From: Escherichia sp. E4742
GTDB lineage: Bacteria; Pseudomonadota; Gammaproteobacteria; Enterobacterales; Enterobacteriaceae
Direction of reading: 5' to 3'
Assembly (NCBI RefSeq): GCF_005843885.1
Contig: NZ_CP040443.1
Coordinates: 1,488,001-1,552,000 of the forward strand
DNA: 64,000 nucleotides
Shown here in pieces: positions 45,478 to 58,369 of this stretch (position 1 is its first letter; every line of letters starts with the position of its first letter). The translations under genes and the position numbers were made by a program. Under the pieces are notes generated by a model. The model was given only the letters and a program-made list of their open reading frames with translations, was not told where the DNA came from and ran no database searches.

Positions 45478-45492
45478 TGGCACTACTTTTGC
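45478..45492 (+). promoter_or_regulatory. Sigma-54 promoter of yhdWXYZ
   Basis: TGGCAC (45478-45483), exactly 5 bases, TTGC (45489-45492) match the -24/-12 consensus of RpoN promoters. Predicted start is near 45504, about 70 bases before yhdW. The operon is known to belong to the nitrogen-limitation (NtrC) response in E. coli. Confidence 0.88.
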
Positions 45493-45573
45493 TTATAAAA
45501 GGATGGCCACAGACAGGTAAAAGACGTTTCCCAAACGTCCTATAACGATAATTTTCGCCTCACAGGAAGCATT

Positions 45574-46599
45574 ATGAAAAAGATGATGATAGCCACACTG
45601 GCTGCCGCCAGCGTGCTGCTTGCCGTTGCAAATCAGGCGCATGCTGGCGCGACACTTGATGCCGTAAAAAATAAAGGGTTTGTGCAATGCGGGATCAGTG
45701 ACGGATTGCCTGGGTTCTCTTATGCCGATGCAGACGGTAAGTTTTCAGGTATTGATGTAGATGTTTGTCGTGGTGTTGCCGCTGCTGTATTTGGTGACGA
45801 CACGAAAGTGAAATATACCCCGCTCACAGCAAAAGAACGTTTCACCGCTTTACAGTCAGGGGAAGTGGATTTGCTCTCCCGTAATACGACCTGGACTTCA
45901 TCTCGTGACGCTGGCATGGGAATGGCATTTACTGGCGTCACTTATTACGACGGCATTGGCTTCCTGACGCACGATAAAGCGGGATTAAAAAGTGCGAAAG
46001 AGCTGGATGGCGCAACAGTCTGTATTCAGGCGGGGACTGATACCGAACTCAACGTCGCCGATTACTTCAAGGCAAACAATATGAAGTACACGCCAGTAAC
46101 CTTCGATCGCTCAGACGAATCAGCGAAGGCTCTGGAATCTGGCCGCTGCGATACGCTGGCCTCGGATCAGTCGCAACTGTATGCCCTGCGGATCAAATTA
46201 AGTAATCCTGCCGAATGGATTGTCCTGCCAGAAGTTATCTCTAAAGAACCGCTTGGTCCGGTCGTCCGTCGTGGCGATGATGAATGGTTCTCTATTGTGC
46301 GCTGGACGCTTTTCGCCATGCTGAATGCTGAAGAGATGGGCGTTAACTCGCAAAACGTTGATGAAAAAGCGGCTAATCCAGCTACGCCTGATATGGCGCA
46401 TCTGCTGGGTAAAGAGGGCGATTACGGCAAGGATCTGAAGCTGGATAATAAATGGGCTTACAACATCATCAAACAGGTGGGTAACTACTCGGAAATTTTT
46501 GAGCGTAATGTAGGTTCAGAAAGCCCGCTGAAAATTAAACGTGGGCAAAATAATCTCTGGAATAACGGCGGTATTCAGTACGCGCCGCCCGTGCGTTAA
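45574..46599 (+). CDS. yhdW: YhdW, amino acid ABC binding protein
   Basis: 341 aa, complete. A Sec signal peptide (MKKMMIATLAAASVLLAVAN, cleavage near AHA|GA, residue 25) precedes a two-lobe family 3 solute-binding domain with GFVQCGISDGLPGFSYADADGKFSGIDVDVCR. It is similar to AapJ, the general L-amino acid binding protein of Rhizobium. It is first in yhdWXYZ and probably captures polar amino acids under nitrogen limitation; substrate not proven. Confidence 0.93.
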   Translation: MKKMMIATLAAASVLLAVANQAHAGATLDAVKNKGFVQCGISDGLPGFSYADADGKFSGIDVDVCRGVAAAVFGDDTKVKYTPLTAKERFTALQSGEVDLLSRNTTWTSSRDAGMGMAFTGVTYYDGIGFLTHDKAGLKSAKELDGATVCIQAGTDTELNVADYFKANNMKYTPVTFDRSDESAKALESGRCDTLASDQSQLYALRIKLSNPAEWIVLPEVISKEPLGPVVRRGDDEWFSIVRWTLFAMLNAEEMGVNSQNVDEKAANPATPDMAHLLGKEGDYGKDLKLDNKWAYNIIKQVGNYSEIFERNVGSESPLKIKRGQNNLWNNGGIQYAPPVR

Positions 46600-46617
46600 G
46601 TCGGTGTGAGGTAACGG

Positions 46618-46635
46618 GCGTCGCTACGGCGACGC
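46618..46635 (+). other. Hairpin between yhdW and yhdX
   Basis: GCGTCGC (46618-46624), loop TACG, GCGACGC (46629-46635) with no T-run. Placed after the binding protein gene, it probably stabilises that part of the mRNA so that more binding protein than permease is made. Confidence 0.65.
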
Positions 46636-46666
46636 TCTCTTCAGCGTTATGGTTTCCGAGGTTTAT

Positions 46667-47848
46667 ATGCCCCATCGCCGCTCAACCGTTAAAGGCTCAC
46701 TCTCCTTTAGCAACCCTACGGTTCGCGCCTGGTTATTCCAGATCCTCGCCGTTGTTGCCGTCGTCGGCATTGTTGGTTGGTTATTTCACAACACCGTGAC
46801 GAATCTAAACAATCGCGGCATTACATCAGGATTTGCCTTTCTGGATCGCGGCGCAGGCTTCGGGATCGTCCAGCATTTGATCGATTACCAGCAGGGCGAT
46901 ACCTACGGACGCGTTTTTATTGTCGGCTTACTCAATACGCTACTGGTTTCAGCATTGTGTATCGTATTCGCATCTGTCCTGGGCTTCTTTATCGGTCTGG
47001 CGCGACTTTCGGATAACTGGCTACTACGAAAGCTTTCCACAATTTATATTGAGATCTTCCGTAATATTCCCCCGCTACTGCAAATCTTCTTTTGGTACTT
47101 TGCCGTGTTGCGCAATTTGCCCGGACCGCGACAGGCAGTGAGTGCGTTTGATCTCGCCTTTTTGAGCAATCGTGGGCTCTATATTCCGTCACCGCAGCTG
47201 GGAGATGGATTTATTGCGTTTATTCTGACTGTTGTTATTGCTATAGCCATTTCTGTTGGACTATTCCGTTTTAATAAAACGCACCAGATAAAGACCGGAC
47301 AACTGCGCCGTACCTGGCCTTGCGCCGTTGTGTTGCTCACTGGTTTACCTTTACTGGCGCAATGGCTTTTTGGTGCGGCACTGCACTGGGATGTTCCGGC
47401 GCTACAAGGGTTTAACTTCCGCGGCGGGATGGTGCTTATCCCTGAGCTGGCAGCCTTAACGTTGGCGCTTTCAGTTTATACCTCTGCATTTATCGCCGAG
47501 ATTATTCGCTCCGGGATCCAGGCAGTGCCTTATGGTCAACATGAAGCTGCCCGCTCGCTGGGATTGCCCAACCCAGTTACGCTACACCAGGTCATTATTC
47601 CCCAGGCACTACGAGTGATTATCCCGCCGTTAACCAGCCAGTATCTCAACATCGTCAAAAACTCCTCTCTTGCCGCCGCTATCGGCTATCCCGATATGGT
47701 TTCGCTGTTTGCTGGCACAGTGCTGAACCAGACGGGGCAAGCCATCGAGACGATTGCCATGACGATGTCGGTCTATCTGATTATCAGCCTGACTATCTCG
47801 CTGCTGATGAATATCTATAACCGCCGTATCGCAATCGTTGAACGCTAA
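46667..47848 (+). CDS. yhdX: YhdX, amino acid ABC permease
   Basis: 393 aa permease of the HisMQ/AapQ type with about eight membrane helices. The ABC inner-membrane loop motif for ATPase contact is EAARSLGLPNPVTLHQVIIPQALRVIIPPL (about residues 289-318), the EAA motif. The ATG at 46667 (MPHRRSTVKG) is used; an upstream in-frame ATG adds six residues and has no better ribosome site. It forms a heterodimer with YhdY. Confidence 0.94.
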   Translation: MPHRRSTVKGSLSFSNPTVRAWLFQILAVVAVVGIVGWLFHNTVTNLNNRGITSGFAFLDRGAGFGIVQHLIDYQQGDTYGRVFIVGLLNTLLVSALCIVFASVLGFFIGLARLSDNWLLRKLSTIYIEIFRNIPPLLQIFFWYFAVLRNLPGPRQAVSAFDLAFLSNRGLYIPSPQLGDGFIAFILTVVIAIAISVGLFRFNKTHQIKTGQLRRTWPCAVVLLTGLPLLAQWLFGAALHWDVPALQGFNFRGGMVLIPELAALTLALSVYTSAFIAEIIRSGIQAVPYGQHEAARSLGLPNPVTLHQVIIPQALRVIIPPLTSQYLNIVKNSSLAAAIGYPDMVSLFAGTVLNQTGQAIETIAMTMSVYLIISLTISLLMNIYNRRIAIVER

Positions 47849-47857
47849 GGAGTCATG

Positions 47858-48961
47858 ATGACAAAAGTATTGCTGTCTCATCCCCCGCGCCCGGCGAGCC
47901 ATAACTCAAGCCGCGCTATGGTGTGGGTGCGCAAAAACCTGTTCTCCAGCTGGGGCAATAGCCTGCTGACTATTGGCTGCTTATGGTTGATGTGGGAACT
48001 GATTCCACCGCTGCTGAACTGGGCTTTTTTACAGGCAAACTGGGTTGGTTCAACGCGTACCGACTGCACAAAAGCCGGTGCCTGTTGGGTCTTCATCCAC
48101 GAACGATTTGGTCAGTTTATGTATGGGCTTTACCCACACGACCAACGCTGGCGAATTAACCTGGCATTACTGATTGGCCTTGTTTCTATCGCACCAATGT
48201 TCTGGAAAATACTCCCGCATCGCGGTCGCTATATTGCGGTCTGGGCGGTTATCTATCCACTGATTGTCTGGTGGCTGATGTATGGCGGTTTTCTTGGTCT
48301 GGAGCGGGTTGAAACCCGGCAATGGGGCGGGCTGACACTGACGTTGATTATCGCATCTGTTGGGATTGCTGGGGCGCTGCCGTGGGGGATCTTACTGGCA
48401 TTAGGTCGCCGCTCCCATATGCCGATTGTGCGTATCTTATCGGTCATTTTTATCGAGTTCTGGCGCGGCGTACCGCTGATTACCGTACTGTTTATGTCTT
48501 CGGTCATGCTGCCGCTCTTTATGGCGGAAGGCACCAGCATCGACAAACTGATTCGTGCGTTGGTCGGCGTGATCCTGTTTCAGTCAGCATACGTTGCGGA
48601 AGTCGTGCGAGGCGGATTACAGGCGCTGCCCAAAGGGCAATACGAAGCGGCAGAGTCGCTGGCGTTGGGTTACTGGAAAACTCAAGGGCTGGTTATTCTG
48701 CCCCAGGCACTGAAGCTGGTGATTCCAGGGCTGGTAAATACCATCATCGCGCTATTCAAAGACACAAGTCTGGTGATCATCATCGGATTGTTCGATCTTT
48801 TCAGTAGCTTTCAGCAGGCAACCGTTGACCCCGCCTGGCTGGGTATGTCCACAGAAGGGTATGTTTTCGCCGCACTGATCTACTGGATCTTCTGTTTCAG
48901 CATGTCGCGCTATAGCCAGCATCTGGAAAAACGTTTTAACACCGGGCGTACACAGCATTGA
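47858..48961 (+). CDS. yhdY: YhdY, amino acid ABC permease
   Basis: 367 aa, AapM-like partner of YhdX with several membrane helices and the EAA motif EAAESLALGYWKTQGLVILPQ (about residues 264-284). Two ATG codons are adjacent at 47855 and 47858; the AAGGAG at 47847-47852 is better spaced for the second. yhdX ends 9 bases upstream and yhdZ starts 7 bases downstream. Confidence 0.94.
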   Translation: MTKVLLSHPPRPASHNSSRAMVWVRKNLFSSWGNSLLTIGCLWLMWELIPPLLNWAFLQANWVGSTRTDCTKAGACWVFIHERFGQFMYGLYPHDQRWRINLALLIGLVSIAPMFWKILPHRGRYIAVWAVIYPLIVWWLMYGGFLGLERVETRQWGGLTLTLIIASVGIAGALPWGILLALGRRSHMPIVRILSVIFIEFWRGVPLITVLFMSSVMLPLFMAEGTSIDKLIRALVGVILFQSAYVAEVVRGGLQALPKGQYEAAESLALGYWKTQGLVILPQALKLVIPGLVNTIIALFKDTSLVIIIGLFDLFSSFQQATVDPAWLGMSTEGYVFAALIYWIFCFSMSRYSQHLEKRFNTGRTQH

Positions 48962-48968
48962 GGACACT

Positions 48969-49727
48969 ATGAGCCAAATTTTACTGCAACCTGCTAACGC
49001 GATGATTACGCTGGAAAATGTCAATAAATGGTATGGGCAATTCCATGTCTTAAAAGATATAAATCTGACTGTGCAAACCGGTGAACGCATTGTTTTGTGT
49101 GGTCCTTCCGGTTCCGGGAAATCGACAACCATTCGCTGTATTAATCATCTGGAAGAACACCAACAGGGACGGATCGTGGTGGATGGCATCGAGCTTAACG
49201 AAGATATTCGCAATATTGAGCGCGTCAGGCAGGAAGTGGGAATGGTCTTTCAGCATTTCAATCTCTTCCCACATTTGACCGTTTTACAGAACTGTACCCT
49301 GGCGCCGATTTGGGTGCGTAAGATGCCGAAGAAAGAGGCTGAAGCTCTGGCGATGCATTACCTTGAGCGAGTACGAATTGCCGAACATGCACAAAAGTTT
49401 CCCGGACAGATCTCCGGTGGCCAGCAGCAACGCGTTGCTATTGCACGGTCACTCTGTATGAAACCAAAGATCATGCTGTTTGACGAACCTACGTCGGCGC
49501 TCGATCCGGAAATGGTAAAAGAAGTCCTGGATACGATGATTGGGCTAGCACAGTCAGGCATGACAATGCTGTGCGTAACACATGAAATGGGATTTGCGCG
49601 AACTGTCGCTGATCGAGTGATTTTTATGGATCGCGGAGAAATCGTGGAGCAAGCTGCGCCGGATGAGTTTTTTGCGCATCCTAAATCGGAGCGTACGAGG
49701 GCATTTTTATCGCAGGTTATCCATTAA
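48969..49727 (+). CDS. yhdZ: YhdZ, amino acid ABC ATPase
   Basis: 252 aa, single nucleotide-binding domain of the polar amino acid group (GlnQ/HisP/AapP). Walker A GPSGSGKST (about residues 45-53), Q-loop VFQHFNLFPHLTV, signature ISGGQQQRVAIARSL and Walker B IMLFDEPTSALDPE are intact. It completes the yhdWXYZ importer. Confidence 0.96.
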   Translation: MSQILLQPANAMITLENVNKWYGQFHVLKDINLTVQTGERIVLCGPSGSGKSTTIRCINHLEEHQQGRIVVDGIELNEDIRNIERVRQEVGMVFQHFNLFPHLTVLQNCTLAPIWVRKMPKKEAEALAMHYLERVRIAEHAQKFPGQISGGQQQRVAIARSLCMKPKIMLFDEPTSALDPEMVKEVLDTMIGLAQSGMTMLCVTHEMGFARTVADRVIFMDRGEIVEQAAPDEFFAHPKSERTRAFLSQVIH

Positions 49728-49750
49728 AGTTGTACATGGATTCGAAACGC

Positions 49751-49780
49751 AAAAAGGCCATCCTTTCGGATGGCCTTTCG
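49751..49780. terminator. Shared terminator of yhdZ and rrnD
   Basis: AAAGGCCATCC (49753-49763), loop TTTC, GGATGGCCTTT (49768-49778). Read on the minus strand it lies 10 bases after the last 5S gene and is followed by TTGCG; read on the plus strand it follows yhdZ. It serves both converging transcripts. Confidence 0.9.
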
Positions 49781-49789
49781 CTTGATTTG

Positions 49790-49909
49790 ATGTCTGGCAG
49801 TTCCCTACTCTCGCATGGGGAGACCCCACACTACCATCGGCGCTACGGCGTTTCACTTCTGAGTTCGGCATGGGGTCAGGTGGGACCACCGCGCTACTGC
49901 CGCCAGACA
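49790..49909 (-). rRNA. rrfF: 5S rRNA, distal copy
   Basis: 120 bases with the 5S core around CCCCATGCCGAACTCAGAAG (on the RNA strand). It is the extra 5S after tRNA-Thr that characterises rrnD of E. coli. It differs from the proximal copy at four positions: U3 for C3, A118 for G118 and two changes at positions 12-13. Confidence 0.97.
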
Positions 49910-49946
49910 AATTCTTTTCTAATCTGCCGAACTTTAACCTAAAAAG

Positions 49947-50022
49947 TGGTGCTGATACCCAGAGTCGAACTGGGGACCTCACCCTTACCAAGGGTGCGCT
50001 CTACCAACTGAGCCATATCAGC
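49947..50022 (-). tRNA. thrV: tRNA-Thr (GGT anticodon)
   Basis: 76 bases including the encoded CCA. The acceptor stem begins GCTGATA and pairs with TATCAGC; the anticodon loop is CTTGGTAAG with GGT. It lies between the two 5S genes, so it is processed from the rRNA transcript. Confidence 0.97.
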
Positions 50023-50034
50023 ACGCTAAATTTG

Positions 50035-50154
50035 ATGCCTGGCAGTTCCCTACTCTCGCATGGGGAGACCCCACACTACCATCGGCGCTACGGCGTTTCA
50101 CTTCTGAGTTCGGCATGGGGTCAGGTGGGACCACCGCGCTAAGGCCGCCAGGCA
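50035..50154 (-). rRNA. rrfD: 5S rRNA, proximal copy
   Basis: 120 bases starting TGCCTGGCGGCC and ending GCCAGGCAT, 99 bases after the 23S gene. Apart from positions 12-13 it reads as a standard E. coli 5S RNA. Confidence 0.97.
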
Positions 50155-50253
50155 AATTCTGTTTTATCAACACGTCTTTCTTCGACATGTCGATGTAATC
50201 TGTATCAGGCTGAAAATCTTTCTCTCAATCCGCCAAAACATCTTCGGCGTTGT

Positions 50254-53155
<2,902 letters not shown>

Positions 53156-53338
53156 TCACAACCCGAAGATGTTTCTTGCGATTCACCATCGTGTTGCGAA
53201 AATTTGAGAGACTCACGAACAACTTTCGTTGTTCAGTGTTTCAATTTTCAGCTTGATCCAGATTTTTAAAGAGCAAAACTTCGCAGTGAACCTTTGCAGG
53301 TACACTCTGAAGTATTTTTTATTTAATCACTACAGAGA
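53156..53338 (-). other. Ala tRNA-23S spacer with boxA
   Basis: 183 bases of internal transcribed spacer. A boxA-like TGCTCTTTAAA (complement of 53267-53277) is the known antitermination site before 23S rRNA. The flanks of 23S (TTGTGAGGTTAAGCG-side and the 3' side) can pair to form the RNase III processing stem. Confidence 0.7.
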
Positions 53339-53414
53339 TGGTGGAGCTATGCGGGATCGAACCGCAGACCTCCTGCGTGCAAAGCAGGCGCTCTCCCAGC
53401 TGAGCTATAGCCCC
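53339..53414 (-). tRNA. alaU: tRNA-Ala (TGC anticodon)
   Basis: 76 bases including CCA. The acceptor GGGGCTA pairs with TAGCTCC (with G-U); the anticodon loop CTTTGCACG has TGC. Spacer tRNA between 16S and 23S. Confidence 0.97.
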
Positions 53415-53456
53415 ATAACATGTAGTTAAAACCTCTTCAAATTTGCGGTGCAAATT

Positions 53457-53533
<77 letters not shown>

Positions 53534-53601
53534 GTAGAGGTTTTACTGCTCATTTTCATCAGACAATCTGTGTGAGCACTGCAAAGAACAGTTCTTTAAG
53601 G

Positions 53602-55143
<1,542 letters not shown>

Positions 55144-55470
55144 AAAAGTTTGATGCTCAAAGAATTAAACTTCGTAATAAATTACGTGTTCACTCTTGAG
55201 ACTTGGTATTCATTTATCGTCTTGCGACGTTAAGAATCCGTATCTTCGAGTGCCCACACAGATTGTCTGATAAATTGTTAAAGAGCAGTTGCGACGCGGC
55301 TTTCAGCTCACTGTCGCGAGGTGGCGTATATTACGCTTTCCTCTTTCAGAGTCAACCCTGAATTTCAGGATTTTTCTCTTTGTTGTTACGACCATCTTGT
55401 GAAGTGTTTCACGTTGTCGTCTCAACGGAGGCGCATTATAGGGATCCCAATTTTTTGCACAAGTACTTTT
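55144..55470 (-). promoter_or_regulatory. rrnD leader with promoters P1 and P2
   Basis: Minus strand. P1: -35 TTGTGC (complement of 55457-55462), 16 bases, -10 TATAAT (complement of 55435-55440), then a GC-rich discriminator. P2: -35 TTGACT (complement of 55350-55355), 16 bases, -10 TAATAT (complement of 55328-55333). The leader holds boxA TGCTCTTTAACA (complement of 55276-55287) for antitermination. Runs of A upstream of P1 (complement of about 55470-55500) can act as an UP element; Fis from this same window is a known activator. Confidence 0.9.
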
Positions 55471-55614
55471 TTGATCTTTTTTTCTGTTTGTTGTTTTTTC
55501 AGCCTTTTTGCTGCATTCACACACAAAACGGTGCTTTTTTGCATACTAAAAGACTTGCACAAGGCCAATAATGCACCCAAAGTCATTAGTAAATCATTTA
55601 TTGTTGAGGTAAGT
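55471..55614. other. rrnD P1 upstream region / yrdA 5' region
   Basis: 144 AT-rich bases shared by the rrnD activation region (UP element, Fis sites) reading left and the yrdA promoter reading right. A GAGGT ribosome site lies just before yrdA. I cannot assign individual Fis sites. Confidence 0.5.
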
Positions 55615-56169
55615 ATGCCTGATGTTTTACGCCCATACCGCGATCTTTTTCCACAAATCGGTCAGCGCGTAATGATCGACAGTAGTAGTGTGGTTATTGG
55701 TGACGCCCGCCTGGCTGATGATGTGGGGATCTGGCCGCTCGTTGTGATTCGTGGCGATGTGAATTATGTACAAATCGGTGCCCGCACTAATATTCAGGAT
55801 GGTAGCGTCTTACACGTGACCCATAAATCAACGGCTAATCCACAAGGCAATCCGTTGATCGTCGGTGAAGACGTTACGGTTGGACATAAAGTGATGCTCC
55901 ACGGCTGCACCATTGGCAATCGAGTTTTGGTTGGGATGGGCTCAATTTTACTTGATGGCGCAATAGTAGAAGATGATGTGATGATTGGTGCGGGTAGCCT
56001 GGTCCCACAAAATAAACGACTGGTGAGCGGATATCTGTATCTCGGTAGCCCCGTCAAACAGATCCGCCCGTTAAGTGATGAAGAGAAGGCTGGGTTACGC
56101 TATTCCGCAAATAATTACGTGAAATGGAAGGACGAATATCTGGATCAGGGTAACCAGACCCAACCTTGA
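55615..56169 (+). CDS. yrdA: YrdA, gamma-carbonic-anhydrase-like protein
   Basis: 184 aa left-handed beta-helix protein with hexapeptide repeats (for example VVIGDARLADDVGIWPLVVIRGD and VGHKVMLHGCTIGNRVLVGMG). Histidines in HVTHKS and VGHKVMLHG match metal ligands of gamma-class carbonic anhydrases and of the PaaY/CaiE group. Enzymatic activity in E. coli is not established. The ATG at 55615 gives the family N-terminus; the open frame continues into the rrnD promoter region but is not coding there. Several substitutions relative to K-12 lie in residues 23-85. Confidence 0.93.
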   Translation: MPDVLRPYRDLFPQIGQRVMIDSSSVVIGDARLADDVGIWPLVVIRGDVNYVQIGARTNIQDGSVLHVTHKSTANPQGNPLIVGEDVTVGHKVMLHGCTIGNRVLVGMGSILLDGAIVEDDVMIGAGSLVPQNKRLVSGYLYLGSPVKQIRPLSDEEKAGLRYSANNYVKWKDEYLDQGNQTQP

Positions 56170-56402
56170 TCATCTTCACTTTGTTCCTGAATTAAGTTTT
56201 CCGCTTCTTCTTCCAGGTCCCAGCGATGCTGACGAAAATTCGCTAACCACTGTTCTGGCGTATCTCCTGCAAAGCGGTTCGCCAGACTCTCTCCAGTAAT
56301 AGCGCAAGTGAGCTGCATACCATTTACAAGAGCTGGAAAACAAACGCATTTTTTACTCTCGTTCCACTGTTCCCTGTCTGGAAACTGGATGGCCTGATTC
56401 AC
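56145..56402 (-). CDS. yrdB: YrdB (DUF1488)
   Basis: 85 aa acidic cytoplasmic protein of the DUF1488 family, with a conserved start MNQAIQFPDREQWNESKKCVCF-like (shown in part) and a C-terminal acidic helix. Function unknown. It overlaps aroE by 4 bases (ATGA) and converges on yrdA with a 25-base overlap of the two coding ends. Confidence 0.9.
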   Translation of the reverse strand: MNQAIQFPDREQWNESKKCVCFPALVNGMQLTCAITGESLANRFAGDTPEQWLANFRQHRWDLEEEAENLIQEQSEDDQGWVWLP

Positions 56403-57217
56403 GCGGACAACTCCTCCTGCAATTGCTTTATAACTGGTTCTACATCAGGCAGAACACCGTGCCAGAGAAGGAAGGCATGAGCCGCCTGCGCCACTAACAT
56501 CCCCAATCCATCCGCATTACGTTTTGAGCCTTGCTGTTCACACCATGCCAGAAAGGGCGTTTTTCCCTTCTGGTAGAACATGTCATAACAACAAATACCT
56601 GAATGGACGAGCGATGCCGGGATCGCCGGAACATCTCCACTAATGCCACTGGATGTCGCGTTAATAATAAGATCGAACTCGTGACCGTCCAGTTCGTCCA
56701 TACCCAACGCCTGAACACTACCAGTGTGCGCAAACAATTTAGCCAACTCTTCCGCGCGAGAAACCGTTCGGTTAGTGATTGTCACCGCACAGTCCAGAGA
56801 GAGAAGCGGCAGTAATACCCCACGAGATGCCCCACCAGCGCCGATAAGCAGAATACGTAAACCGGAGCGAATAAAAGACAGACGTTCCAGATCGCTTAAC
56901 AAGCCTACACCATCGGTATTGTCACCCAGTAGACGTCCATCTTCTAACCGCTTGAGGGTATTAACAGCACCAGCCAACGCTGCCCGTTCAGTAAGTTCAT
57001 CCGCTCTGGCAAAAGCCTCTTCTTTAAAAGGCACTGTCACATTCGCACCTTTACCACCAGCACTAAAGAAAGCGTTTAGCGTGTTGATGAAATCATTGAT
57101 GGGTGCCAGCACGCGGCCATAGGGATGTTCAATATTCAGTTGCTGTGCAAATTGCTGATGAATGAATGGCGATTTGCTGTGGGCTATCGGATTACCAAAA
57201 ACAGCATAGGTTTCCAT
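56399..57217 (-). CDS. aroE: Shikimate dehydrogenase AroE
   Basis: 272 aa NADPH enzyme that reduces 3-dehydroshikimate to shikimate in the aromatic amino acid pathway. The substrate-binding SKSPFIHQQF (about residues 14-23), catalytic Lys in NVTVPFKEEAF (Lys65) and the NADP loop LIGAGGASRGVLLPL (about 124-138) with NRT are all intact. The start METYAVFGNP at 57217 is the known one. It follows tsaC by 4 bases. Confidence 0.97.
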   Translation of the reverse strand: METYAVFGNPIAHSKSPFIHQQFAQQLNIEHPYGRVLAPINDFINTLNAFFSAGGKGANVTVPFKEEAFARADELTERAALAGAVNTLKRLEDGRLLGDNTDGVGLLSDLERLSFIRSGLRILLIGAGGASRGVLLPLLSLDCAVTITNRTVSRAEELAKLFAHTGSVQALGMDELDGHEFDLIINATSSGISGDVPAIPASLVHSGICCYDMFYQKGKTPFLAWCEQQGSKRNADGLGMLVAQAAHAFLLWHGVLPDVEPVIKQLQEELSA

Positions 57218-57221
57218 TATG

Positions 57222-57794
57222 TTACCCCTGTCGAAACAGTTCACCCGTCAGGGCATCACGAATTTCTGAAGGATTTAAACGACCGCCCGTTTCACCTCGC
57301 ACAACCGGGAAATCAGCACCAAACTGTGCGTGAACTTCCTCTATTGTTCGACAAGGTGGCAATCCACTCAAGTTGGCACTGGTAGAAACCAGCGGTTTAC
57401 CATAAGCCTGGCACAAAGCAACCACCAATGGATGGTCGGTGACTCGTACAGCAAGCGAATCAAAGCGGCCCGTCAACCATCGTGGTGTTGTCGCAGGCGC
57501 GGGAAAGACAAAGGTGACAGGACCAGGCCAGCGAGAAAAAATGGTTTCACGCTGCGCGCCAGTCAGCATGCTGTCATCAATATAGGGTTTAAGCTGCTCG
57601 TAATTTGCCGCGATTAAAATCAGCCCCTTATCAACCGGACGCTGTTTTAATTCCAACAGCCGCATCACTGCTGTTTCGCTATCAGGATCGCACCCGACAC
57701 CAAAAACAGCTTCCGTTGGATAGGCGATGACACGTTCTTCATTGAGGACATCTATCGCAGCTGCGATAGCGTCTCCTTGCAGGTTATTATTCAC
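57222..57794 (-). CDS. tsaC: TsaC, threonylcarbamoyl-AMP synthase
   Basis: 190 aa YrdC/Sua5-domain enzyme that makes threonylcarbamoyl-AMP from threonine, bicarbonate and ATP for the t6A37 modification of tRNA. The family motif region LKQRPVDKGLILIAA (about residues 48-62) and the later SANLSG are visible. The start is GTG (complement of 57792-57794), giving MNNNLQGDAI; a longer in-frame ORF overlaps yrdD and is unsupported. Also called RimN or YrdC. Confidence 0.95.
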   Translation of the reverse strand: MNNNLQGDAIAAAIDVLNEERVIAYPTEAVFGVGCDPDSETAVMRLLELKQRPVDKGLILIAANYEQLKPYIDDSMLTGAQRETIFSRWPGPVTFVFPAPATTPRWLTGRFDSLAVRVTDHPLVVALCQAYGKPLVSTSANLSGLPPCRTIEEVHAQFGADFPVVRGETGGRLNPSEIRDALTGELFRQG

Positions 57795-57798
57795 GTTA

Positions 57799-58341
57799 TT
57801 ATTCCGCCGAAACCGGCTTTCCACATTGTTTACTGGCACAAAAGTGTTTTACACCCTGCGCGGTTTTCTTTTCGATGAGTAGCGGATAATGACACTCAGG
57901 GCACTCTCCGGCTATTGGTTTGAAGTTAATAGCAAATTGACACTCAGGGTAGCGATCACAGGAGTGAAATGTTTTGCCATAACGGGAGCGGCGCTGGACC
58001 AGATGGCCCGTCCGACATTGAGGACAGGTAATTGCTGTTTCGTCCGGTTTATCGATAAGTTCGGTATGTTCGCATTCAGGGTAGTTACTGCAACCAATAA
58101 ACATACCAAAGCGTCCCTGGCGTAATACCAGATTTGCTCCGCATGCAGGGCAAACCTGCCCCTCCAGAACTTTGACGATATGCCCATCCGCTGAAGATTT
58201 CAGAGGACGGACGTAGTCACACGCCGGATACTGTGAGCACCCAAGAAACGGACCGTGTTTCCCGGATCGAATAACCAGTTCAGCCCCGCACTTTGGGCAG
58301 GACTCATTATTACGCACCGTGAACAGTGCTGATTTCGCCAT
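57799..58341 (-). CDS. yrdD: YrdD, topoisomerase-type zinc-ribbon protein
   Basis: 180 aa made of four zinc-ribbon repeats like the C-terminal domains of DNA topoisomerase I. Cys pairs are seen in CPKCGAELV...GCSQYPACDYV, CPACGANLV...GCSNYPECEHT, CPQCRTGHL...SCDRYPECQFA and CPECHYPLL...CASKQCG. It has no topoisomerase catalytic core. It probably binds nucleic acid; the role is not known. It lies 4 bases before tsaC. Confidence 0.93.
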   Translation of the reverse strand: MAKSALFTVRNNESCPKCGAELVIRSGKHGPFLGCSQYPACDYVRPLKSSADGHIVKVLEGQVCPACGANLVLRQGRFGMFIGCSNYPECEHTELIDKPDETAITCPQCRTGHLVQRRSRYGKTFHSCDRYPECQFAINFKPIAGECPECHYPLLIEKKTAQGVKHFCASKQCGKPVSAE

Positions 58342-58369
58342 AACAACTTATGCTGAATTAAAGAAATGA

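Larger units (their letters stand above)
45157..45573. other. yhdV-yhdW intergenic region
   Basis: 417 bases. Apart from the yhdV terminator at 45160-45190 and the NtrC-like site and sigma-54 promoter at 45401-45492 (listed separately), I see AT-rich sequence without a gene. Confidence 0.6.

Noticed and set aside
55321..55614. 98-codon N-terminal extension of yrdA
   Set aside because: It passes through rrnD P1 and P2; the conserved protein and ribosome site begin at 55615.
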